Below are positions 56,329 through 64,000 of a DNA stretch of 64,000 bases, one piece after another (positions within the stretch are counted from its first letter, which is position 1; each line of letters opens with the position of its first letter). The DNA lies in assembly GCA_027946555.1 (NCBI GenBank), contig JAPEVC010000068.1, positions 62,001-126,000 of the forward strand, given 5' to 3'. The position numbers were made by a program, and so were the translations under genes. Below the pieces are notes generated by a model. It saw nothing but the letters and a program-made list of their open reading frames with translations, searched no databases and was not told where the DNA came from. The DNA is from Gnomoniopsis sp. IMI 355080 (taxonomy: Eukaryota > Ascomycota > Sordariomycetes > Diaporthales > Gnomoniaceae).

Positions 56329-57700
56329 CTGTGATATGTTGCCAAGGCTGCGATGTTTGCGCAGAGTCAATTCTCGACTTTGGGGCCAGGAGTCATTCAG
56401 GTTCTTTTTGACGTTGTCAAAAGTGACGTCGGCGTGTTGGGGTTACATCGACCAGCCGGAAGAAGATCCATAAATCTGAGTCTTCGGAGCCGGGGCCCCG
56501 GCTCACATTATTACATCGCATCCAGATGAGATTTAGCCGGAAAAAAATTGAGATCGAGGTGACCGACCCTGGCGGAATGGCAAGCTCATCGAGTGATGGC
56601 TCGGAACCATATTATGATGCTCGGGATGAGGGACTGGCCTTTCAAGTGAATGGGAATACCTTCCAGGTTGAATCTCCGGAAGACACAAACCATGCCAAGG
56701 GCGCATTCCCGGTCCGTGGCACCCACAATTGAAAGAGAACAACATCGAGTATCTGCATCGACGAAGACTGCACAGCCCAAGCATCGAGCCACACGCTCCG
56801 CCACAAAGTGCTCTACGCACGTTATATGAACGGAGGAATCAAGCCACAATGAGGTGCCCTTGCCCTGATGAAAGGTGCTATGTGGAAAGGATACCTGGAA
56901 GTCTGGTATACAAGGACCAAACCCAAAGTAACTGTGTCTCCATAATCAAAGCGGGTCGGTCCTAGGGCAACTTGGACCCTGGTGATGCCCCCCCGCAATG
57001 TTGAGAACCCCGGGTCGAGCAAGATGAGTGAGCATTCTAAGCCTTGACATTTGGATCTCTGCCGAGTCTGATTTCACTCGATCACGACGGGAGCGCAGCA
57101 CTACATGAGAACGGTGGACAATTAGCAGCCGATATCCCACATGATGTGCTGCCATTGGCGCTGTGCGAAGGGGATATGTGTATCGTATGGAGGAGGAAAG
57201 AAAAAAAAAAATGGAATGCTTTTGCGACTAGGATCGCCAAGCTCGCTTGTTTCTGCCCACATACGCTGGTGATTAATCACCAGGAACGATCATACGATTC
57301 GACTGGCGTATAGACCCTGCCTGCGCTGGAGAATCTCGTTGCGATCTGGGGTTCGCAATCGCTTGCCCAAAGCCACAAAACCTCCGAGGGGCAATGCATC
57401 ATCGGAGCAGGGCCCGCGTTGTACCCGGACAATTCGCAAGAGGCTCCAAAACCTGGCAGCATTGGCGATGCTACGTATCCAGGCAGGCGGTAGGTAGGTA
57501 CCTGGTATTCTCTCAACCTCACGTTAGCAACCTGTACATGCGGTTAAAGACGGCCGATCTGGCTGGCGACAATATCTCACTATTTTATCCCCCAGTCATA
57601 CCTTGGGCTCGCTCCAGCTTCTATGCGAGCAATACTTGCACTGTCCACATTGACAATCCACTGGCACCACATCTGGCTGGCGTCTGATTTCTACACCAAA

Positions 57701-57710
57701 TACCTAGGTA
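57701..57710. repeat. TACCTAGGTA palindrome, copy 5
   Basis: Exact copy, 537 nt before the flavohemoglobin start codon. Confidence 0.8.
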
Positions 57711-58178
57711 GGCGCCATGTATATGCCGCGTTTGTATCAAGCGGTCACGGTCGGCGCACGCGACAGTAAACTTCGAGAAGCCGCGGGGATTGAATCGAAC
57801 CACTCCGAGTGTGGGGCAGCCATACATCATGGAAAAAGCATCCTCGAGAATTTCTGCCCATCTACGAGGGTACAGTAGCCCAACCTGATTGTCACGAGCA
57901 TAACCGGGTCCACTGGTATCGTACGATGGCTACAATTTAGCTTTTGGCAGCTTGGCAATGCTCTTGCTTGTCGATCTACTGGGGCCAGAAATCGATAATG
58001 ATGGATCGACCGCGGTGCCATTCTCGATCTCGGGAGACACCGACTTTTAAAAGACTGAAACGCAACTTTCGACATGGACTATAGTGAGACTTACAATGGT
58101 TCATGTCCCTTTCCTTTTTCCATTTCTTCTTCATCTCTTCCCACATATTACTTCTGCTTGCTGTGCTACCCTGATTAT

Positions 58179-58188
58179 ACCTAGGTAC
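58179..58188. repeat. TACCTAGGTA palindrome, copy 6
   Basis: Exact copy ending 58 nt before the flavohemoglobin start codon, so within its leader or core promoter. Confidence 0.8.
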
Positions 58189-58246
58189 CACTTGCATCTC
58201 TGCAATATCCTGATGCACTTGCTGGCATCAATATCTCACCGCAAAT

Positions 58247-59500
58247 ATGTCTCATAACCTGACGTATCATGAGATGCGTTTGGTCAAAGCCACTATCCCC
58301 AGTCTCCGAGACCAGGGTGAGAGAATCACGACTATCATGTATTCCCGCATGCTCAGGAACCACCCGGAGCTGAACAACATGTTCAATACGGTAAACCAGA
58401 TCAACCACAGGCAGCCTCGTGCCTTGACGTCCGTCATCCTAGCATTTGCAAGTGCCATCAACTACGACATAAGCGAACTGATTCCAAAATTGGAACGGAT
58501 GTGCAACAGGCATTGTTCTCTGGGGATTTCCCCGGACCACTATTCCATTGTGGGCACATATCTCATCGCAGCCTTTGCCGAGGTGCTCGGCTCCGCCATG
58601 ACCACCGAGACGAAGGTAGCCTGGGAAAAGGCGTATTGGATCCTGGCGAAAATGTTGATTGGTCGCGAGAAGCAGTTGTATACTGCCTTTGGTCCGTGGA
58701 AGGGCTGGAAACCGTTCCGGGTCACCCGAAAGGAATCAGAAACAGATGATATCGTCTCATTTTACCTGCAGCCTCAAGACAAACAGCCACTGCCTATATT
58801 TCTTCCGGGCCAATACATCTCGGTCCAATTACCCCTTCCCCAAGTCGGATACATGCAAGCTCGGCAATTCTCCCTCAGCGACGCGCCGCACAAAGACTAC
58901 TATCGAATCACAGTGAAAAGGGAGCCTGGCGGCCAAAGGCTGAACTCGTCGGGCGGCTTCTATCCCCCAGGGCAGATGACCAACTACCTAATTGACCAGC
59001 TCAGCCCCGGCGACTCCATCGACGTCACGCACCCCGCAGGCGAATTCTACCTCGACACCAACAACGAGTCCAGTGTGCCCCTAGTTCTTATTTCCGCAGG
59101 GGTCGGTGTGGCACCCATGATATCCATCCTGAACGTGGTGATGGACCTGCAACCGACGCGGGAGATATCGTGGATACACGGCGCAAGAAGTATGATACCT
59201 TTTTACAACCACATCAGGGAAGCCAAGCGCAAAATGCCCAATATGAGGACAAACATCTTCAAGACTCATCTTGCGAGCGGGGATCTCGCCGGAGTGAACT
59301 TTGACTACGACTACAGGGTGGATTTGGCCAAAGTCGACAGAGAGGACTTGTTTTTGAGTCATCGGGGTACAGAATATTATCTTTGTGGGCCAGAGCAGTT
59401 CATGGTGGAGATGGCGCAATACCTGAAGATGCAGGGCGTCCAGCTGCAGCAAGTGAAGCTCGAACTATTCTCCACTGGGGATATGGTTGGGATTGAGTGA
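58247..59500 (+). CDS. Flavohemoglobin, nitric oxide dioxygenase
   Basis: Oxidises NO to nitrate using O2 and NAD(P)H. Single exon, 417 residues, near the usual 400-420. The globin domain (about 1-150) shows helix B Tyr (TTIMYSRML), Phe at ELNNMFN, helix E Gln in HRQPRALTSVILAFA, and the proximal His in RHCSLGISPDHYSIVGTYL. The FAD domain has FRVTRKESETDDIVSFYLQP, FLPGQYISVQL, RQFSLSDAP and GGFYPPGQMTNYL. The NAD domain has SAGVGVAPMISILNVVMDL and EYYLCGPEQFMVEMA. The ATG is preceded by a typical CA-rich context (gcaaatatg). It has no targeting peptide and is therefore cytosolic. Expected to be induced by nitrosative stress in other fungi; regulation here is not shown. Confidence 0.95.
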   Translation: MSHNLTYHEMRLVKATIPSLRDQGERITTIMYSRMLRNHPELNNMFNTVNQINHRQPRALTSVILAFASAINYDISELIPKLERMCNRHCSLGISPDHYSIVGTYLIAAFAEVLGSAMTTETKVAWEKAYWILAKMLIGREKQLYTAFGPWKGWKPFRVTRKESETDDIVSFYLQPQDKQPLPIFLPGQYISVQLPLPQVGYMQARQFSLSDAPHKDYYRITVKREPGGQRLNSSGGFYPPGQMTNYLIDQLSPGDSIDVTHPAGEFYLDTNNESSVPLVLISAGVGVAPMISILNVVMDLQPTREISWIHGARSMIPFYNHIREAKRKMPNMRTNIFKTHLASGDLAGVNFDYDYRVDLAKVDREDLFLSHRGTEYYLCGPEQFMVEMAQYLKMQGVQLQQVKLELFSTGDMVGIE

Positions 59501-59981
59501 CACCGTATTTGTGGGTATTAGTCGGAAGGAACGGAAAACGATTTCATGTTGTTGGACAAGAAGACTGCAAAATAGAGCCTCACAGCCGAATGTTACGTAA
59601 TATGATATGATTTTCATATAGCCGGCGGCCGCAACGTATTCATGGGTTTCTGTAGGTAGCAAACATCTTGCTCCTCGGACTCGTATATTTTGCAGATTGT
59701 AGGACCTCCTTCTGTAGCTTGTGTGTGCCCAAAGGGCATGACTTCCGCGGACCATCGAGTTTGAGTCCTCCACAAGAGGGTACAGTAAATTGAGCTACTA
59801 GGTAAGAATTACGTACGACTTCTAGATGCCGGTCTGCAGGCTGTTTAGGTATCTCAAAGAACAGCGAAAGAAAAAAGAAAACAAGACATCCTTAGACCAT
59901 CACAGGCCTATCTAAAAGTCTAGCCTTTCAAAATCTGTGGACATATGTGAAAATATGATGTCCTCATCAAAACACTCGCGA
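59501..59981. other. Intergenic between convergent genes
   Basis: Holds two 3' UTRs. No other feature. Confidence 0.6.
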
Positions 59982-61709
59982 CTACTTTGGAGGACCTCGT
60001 CCGCCTTTGCCACCTCTGCCACCTCTGCCACCACCCGGTCCCCAGCCACCCCAATAGCTTTCCCCGTCGTCGCGGTTTGTCGAGTTCACACAACGCGGTG
60101 AGTCGTAGTCCTGTTTGGTGCCTGATGGCCACATTGGTATCAGGCACACCTCGTCGACAGCGCAACCTCCGCAGCTTTTGAAGCGAGCCCACTGGAGGTG
60201 CTCCATGAGAGATTTCAAGGTCGAGACGGACCGCGAGTGCCTCTCTGAGTCATCCAGCTCGTTGTCGCCAGTGACAAGCTCGCGCACCTGGAAGAGCCGG
60301 GTACACAAGTCTGAAGTTGTCGCTTTGATGGCGGCGTGTACCAGACGGTCAGCCTCGGTGACGGGGTCGACGCCGTGGAGGTAGAAGGTCGTGCATCGCT
60401 CAATAGCTGCTGCTACTTGATCGCTGTCCCTGCCCGAATAATCGAGGTACACAGTCAGTAAGAAGCTGAGCTCGCTAGCAATCTCACTCGCCGTGCTCGT
60501 TTTCTCGGCCATGAATCTAATCCTGTCGGCATAGCGCCCAACTATGAGGTCCGTGACATCTTGCCAGTCAATGGCACGTCTAGGGTCATTTAGCCTGTCG
60601 CTGATCGTATGGTTCAAGTATTTCTGGATGGCAGCCAGCTCAGCATCAGTGGTGTTAGACAGTCGTGGCAAGTCGGGTCGCTTGGGGTCCGGGTTCGTCA
60701 GGTTGACGGGGAAGAAATAAGCTGAGACCATGGACGAGTAGTCGACAGTGGTCCTTGAAGAGCCAATGTCGTAATAACGTTCGGAAAGGCCGCGTATGAA
60801 CTCAAAGTTTCCGAAACTGCCTCGCCCGGGTCCACGTTCACCGGACTCTGGAGGTGGTCTTTGGAGAGCTTGCACCTCTTCAAGGCCATCGTAAAAGTCA
60901 CACTGGATGATCTCAAAGCCGGCTTCCATTCGGATGACACCAGAGAGGTTCCAGTCCTTGCAGAGCGCACAAAGCTCAACAGCCCTTTCCTGCTCATCCA
61001 TGGGCCCACCAGCACGTTTTTGGGGCGCGCCATCTCTTGTTGATTTGTCGTCATCCTTTGTCTGGCGGTCGTCGAAAGCTCTAATCGTCCTTGTCCCTCG
61101 AAGAAGATAATCCTGTGAATCTAGAGTCCCCATCGTTGTCTTGCCACCGCCCATTCCGTCGACGTAGAGGTACCGCAAGGGGCGAGTCGTACGGTAGGTG
61201 TGCAACCATCCTCCTTTCTGTTGCTCAGGAGGGTCCTCGTCGGGTTCGAATGATGTTGAGTCCATTGAGGCATGATCGTCGACAAGAGGCAACTGGCCCA
61301 TCCCGTATTCCATGCTTCCCAATGCCGGCGGGCCAGGCGGGCCAGGCGGGCCCCCACGGCCGGGCCCCTTGCCTCCTCCCGGAGGACCTCTGCCCCCACG
61401 CGCGAAGTGCTCGGCATGCTCGACCTCGTATGCCAACCAGTCTGGATAATCGGGCGACTTTTCGTTGTTATTGCCATGGTGGAGGATGACACCCTCCGGG
61501 ACGGTCGCGAGGAAGAAAGACATGCCATTGTGATGCAGGGAAGCACCCCATTGTCTCATAGAGTCGTGGACTGCGTTGAAAATTTGGGGGCCACGACTTT
61601 TTGCAACATCGAGACTGGGCCTGACATCACCTGCAATGGAAGCATCGCGGGCAGCGTACGACAGCCCGGAGGCAAGGAGAGTCGCCCCCAGCACACGGCT
61701 TGTAACCAT
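59982..61709 (-). CDS. Secreted glycine/proline-rich protein, unknown family
   Basis: Single exon, 575 residues. A signal peptide (MVTSRVLGATLLASGLSYAA) is followed by a conserved-looking domain (QIFNAVHDSMRQWGASLHHN, FFLATVPEGVILHHG). A collagen-like segment (about residues 104-128: GGRGPPGGGKGPGRGG then PPGPPGPP) leads into a long domain with YVDGMGGGKTTMGTLDSQDY and CALCKDWNLSGVIRMEAGFE. Further conserved-looking pieces are QCDFYDGLEEV and RTTVDYSSMVSAYFFP. Spaced cysteines near the end (SCGGCAVDEVCLIP) precede a Gly-rich tail (GPGGGRGGRGGKGGRGPPK). N-glycosylation sequons are present (NLT, NTT, NHT, NST). The main domain resembles fungal hypothetical secreted proteins; no enzyme motif is visible. 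The two Gly-rich segments may be surface linkers. Confidence 0.78.
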   Translation of the reverse strand: MVTSRVLGATLLASGLSYAARDASIAGDVRPSLDVAKSRGPQIFNAVHDSMRQWGASLHHNGMSFFLATVPEGVILHHGNNNEKSPDYPDWLAYEVEHAEHFARGGRGPPGGGKGPGRGGPPGPPGPPALGSMEYGMGQLPLVDDHASMDSTSFEPDEDPPEQQKGGWLHTYRTTRPLRYLYVDGMGGGKTTMGTLDSQDYLLRGTRTIRAFDDRQTKDDDKSTRDGAPQKRAGGPMDEQERAVELCALCKDWNLSGVIRMEAGFEIIQCDFYDGLEEVQALQRPPPESGERGPGRGSFGNFEFIRGLSERYYDIGSSRTTVDYSSMVSAYFFPVNLTNPDPKRPDLPRLSNTTDAELAAIQKYLNHTISDRLNDPRRAIDWQDVTDLIVGRYADRIRFMAEKTSTASEIASELSFLLTVYLDYSGRDSDQVAAAIERCTTFYLHGVDPVTEADRLVHAAIKATTSDLCTRLFQVRELVTGDNELDDSERHSRSVSTLKSLMEHLQWARFKSCGGCAVDEVCLIPMWPSGTKQDYDSPRCVNSTNRDDGESYWGGWGPGGGRGGRGGKGGRGPPK

Positions 61710-62271
61710 GTCCGAAGGTTTTCACTTATCAAAAATATATGAAAGCAGAGTTCAGAGCATATTAAAGAGCCAAACATCCGAAGAAACAGCAATTGAGCAG
61801 GACCGAGATTATGAAGTCTGGGAGGCAAACGTGCAAGCGAGGAAGACGCGCGTCAGGATGTGTGGCACCCGAAAAATGTGGGCCAGGAGGCCCCTGTACG
61901 TCAGCCGGATAGAGCCGAAAGAGAGCCGTAATCTTATCAATCTGATCTCTGATGTGGGGCCTCACTGTTGGCATCGAAGGACTAAAGACCAAGTCTTCAT
62001 GTCATTGGTGGACCTGCCAAGAGCAGAAGCAATGCAGAGACAATGCAAAATGAGTCAGACCGTCTGCTGTCTGTGCCGCGTTTTCCATAATCTGTATTTG
62101 TGCCATCCGCATGTACATGCGTCGACTCAAAAGTTATATACAGATAGCCTGTAGCAGTGCAGGACCAAAGCTCTGATCAGCATGGAAATTCTAGATGGTC
62201 CTGTTTCTAGCCTCCCCCTCGTTCCTCAAACGAACATGCGAAGCTTGTCTGTCCACGTTCATGTCCACAAT
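61710..62271. other. Intergenic
   Basis: About 560 nt. A plus-strand frame here (61576-62154) is a shadow overlapping the preceding gene's start and shows no domain. Confidence 0.6.
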
Positions 62272-63751
62272 TTAAGCTCCGTTGCCGTTGTAACCCAATA
62301 GGTTCACAGTTCCAGAAGGAACACCGCTGATGAGGGACGAGGTTCCCAAAGCCTTGAGACGAGCGACCGTGGCGGCAGGAGTAGTGAGGCCCTCAAGCGC
62401 CTTCAGATACAAAACCAACCCAGTGATGTGGGGTGTCGCCATGGATGTGCCAGAAATGGTGTTGACCGCTGAAGTCGAGCCGATCCAGGTTGACGTGATG
62501 CTAGTTCCAGGGGCGAGGATGTCGACTCCGGCTCCAAAGTTGGAATAAGAAGCAAAAGTGTCAGAGGACGTCGTAGCGCCGACGGTGACAGCGTTGGCAG
62601 CGGACGCGGGAGAGACCTGAGCATTGACATATCAGCATTTTGTTCATGGGAGTGTCGAACCAGCACTTACATTTGCGACATTCTGGGCCTCGTTGCCGGC
62701 AGCAACAACGCTGATAACTCCAGAACTGTAGGCGGAGTTGACAGCACTGTTGAATGCAGAGGAAATACCACCACCTAGGTTTTTTGGATTAGCAAATTGT
62801 ATACCTCAGTGCCTATGTCAGAAGGTCTGCAATACTCACCAAGACTCATGCTGATAGCAGATACAGTCTGACGACCCTTCGATACAATGTCGTTGACGGC
62901 CCCTGTATTTCATCAGAAATTATTCCATGGTCTTTTTTTCTATGCGTTGGGAGCTTTGACCGCGACCGCAGCCAGGAGAAGGGACCACTCACAGTCGAAT
63001 CCATCCAACACATCAGCTGTCGTGCCCGAATCCCCGGCGAAAACCTTCACAGCAATGACCGTTGCAGACTTGGCGACACCGTATGTCCTGCCTGCAATCG
63101 TGCCGGCGACGTGAGTTCCGTGGCCTACAGTATCGGCGGTGGTTCCGCTCACAGCGCTGTAACCAAGAGACGCACGTCCACCAAAGTCGGTGTGGGCTGC
63201 GTTGATCCCGGTGTCGACAACATAGGCGTAGGTTCCACTACCAGCGCTAGAGTCATAGATGTAGCTGCTCGATCCAGCCCCGGCACGGTGAGAAACAGCG
63301 CCCAGGCCCCAGCTTGGTGAACTGGCTTGAGTAGTTAGAGCATACAGTGACCAAACCTGGTCTTGCTCGACAGCAGCGACCTATTCCTCATTTAGCCACC
63401 AGATGCAAACGACAAAAGCCTTCGTAAAAAGAGTTTCCGACTAACCTCGGGGCTGGCCTTGATTTCTTCGATGGTAGCCTCATCAAAGGTACCAGCGTAT
63501 CCTTGGAATGATGAGATGTTGTATGTCTTCTCCACACCGGCAAGGTCACGACGTCCCAGGCTGCGGGCGTGAACCTCGCTGACCCAAGCCAGATGGGACT
63601 CCTTCTCGGTGGAGGCAATGTCTTCTTTGAGGGTCACAATGAATTTGTTGGGAATGGTCTGAGCAGCCCTGGCATTGACCTGCGTAGGTGCGGCAGCCGC
63701 AAAGGGGAGCAGAGCGCCCACAAAAAGGGCGAGGTTCTTGAAACAGTACAT
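62272..63751 (-). CDS. Secreted subtilisin-like serine protease (S8A, proteinase K/oryzin-like)
   Basis: Extracellular alkaline endopeptidase. Five exons, joins followed in frame. A signal peptide (MYCFKNLALFVGALLPFAAA), then an inhibitor-I9 propeptide (IPNKFIVTLKEDIASTEKES ... VEKTYNISSFQGYAGTFDE) ending near AAVEQDQVWSLYA. The mature enzyme carries the catalytic Asp (AYVVDTGINAAHTDFGGRAS), His (VGHGTHVAGTIAGRTYGVAK) and Ser (SGTSMATPHITGLVLYLKAL), with the oxyanion Asn in VVAAGNEAQNVANVSPASA. The C-terminus ends GTVNLLGYNGNGA, as in the fungal family. Introns lie after SPE, within FD|W, within SL|G, and after NVAN. Such proteases degrade host cuticle or soil protein in Hypocreales and cheese-type substrates in aspergilli; here the ecological role is inferred only. 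Confidence 0.95.
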
Positions 63752-64000
63752 GATGAATTTCAGTGTCTCGAAGGACCAATGTCAGGATATTTAGGCGAAT
63801 CAAGGGCTGACAAACTGTGTGGCGATGAGAAAATACGATAGACACAAGCGAGGGAACTCTGGATACTTTATAACATTCTTGCGATGTCCTCGCTTCAAGA
63901 CTGCACCGCTTAAATGTCATCCTCACGGAATCACTTTCAAGGCACTCATAATCTCTATTTCAGCACAACTTCCGGCCTACCGTCACATCGTCACAATTCT
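63752..64000. other. Upstream of the subtilase, window end
   Basis: About 250 nt of leader/promoter for the subtilase gene. No further feature. Confidence 0.6.

Larger units (their letters stand above)
56329..58246. other. Intergenic, divergent region
   Basis: About 1.9 kb between the Asp-box gene and the flavohemoglobin start. Contains two exact TACCTAGGTA copies. A small frame at 56526-56732 (MRFSRKKIEIEV...) is possible but unsupported. Confidence 0.55.

Noticed and set aside
56526..56965. Adjacent small plus-strand frames (MRFSRKKIEIEV and a second with RCPCPDERC)
   Set aside because: They lie in different registers and no good splice joins them, so there is no basis for a gene.
57780..57840. 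Possible tRNA T-arm-like sequence (ttgaatcgaacc)
   Set aside because: The stem does not pair and no acceptor stem or anticodon arm was found.
61576..62154. Plus-strand 192-codon frame
   Set aside because: Overlaps the start of the secreted Gly/Pro-rich gene on the opposite strand and has no domain.
1..64000. LTR retrotransposon or DNA transposon
   Set aside because: No long terminal repeats, integrase/reverse transcriptase or transposase motifs were seen. A full repeat search was not possible.

Overview
The window is nuclear DNA of a filamentous ascomycete. Genes are interrupted by short introns (about 50-110 nt, a few over 200) with GTRAGT-type donors and YAG acceptors. Genes are spaced by 0.2-3 kb and sit on both strands. 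Families typical of Sordariomycetes, probably Hypocreales, are present: an HsbA-type surface protein, an oryzin/proteinase K-like subtilase, a large-subunit catalase and a fungal arsenite methyltransferase. The order-level assignment is an inference. No rRNA, tRNA, CRISPR array, intact transposon or telomere repeat was recognised.

Layout: 1-6965 is a gene-poor stretch with no recognisable gene. 6966-16 kb holds a SIRT6/7-like sirtuin, a fungal seven-helix membrane protein, a pisatin-demethylase-like P450 and a fragment of an APH-like kinase. 17-25.3 kb holds a secreted Cys-containing protein with an in-frame TAG, a CCC1/VIT-type metal transporter, a divergent arsenite-methyltransferase/bZIP pair and an HsbA-type protein. 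27-35 kb holds a short RecQ helicase divergent from a YwbE-domain protein with a zinc finger, an acidic nuclear-looking protein and a five-exon secreted Cys protein. 35-37.2 kb is empty apart from repeats. 37-48.5 kb holds a His-rich small protein, a clade-2 catalase, a membrane-anchored arylsulfotransferase-like protein and a peroxisomal 4CL-like acyl-CoA ligase. 51-64 kb holds a type I Baeyer-Villiger-type monooxygenase, a small protein predicted to be N-myristoylated, an Asp-box membrane protein, a flavohemoglobin, a glycine/proline-rich secreted protein and a secreted subtilase.

Functional themes are stress and detoxification (arsenic methylation, catalase, NO dioxygenase, metal transport), oxidative metabolism (P450, BVMO, acyl-CoA ligase) and the cell surface or secretome. 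The enzymes are dispersed and no classical biosynthetic cluster is visible. The most testable novel points are the arsM/bZIP pair, the secreted gene whose stop may lie inside a 108-nt intron, the exact 10-bp palindrome TACCTAGGTA present six times in intergenic DNA only, and several uncharacterised proteins with clear architecture. Start codons were chosen as ATG; several longer open frames begin only at TTG or GTG and were shortened. Exon joins marked as checked sum to a multiple of three.
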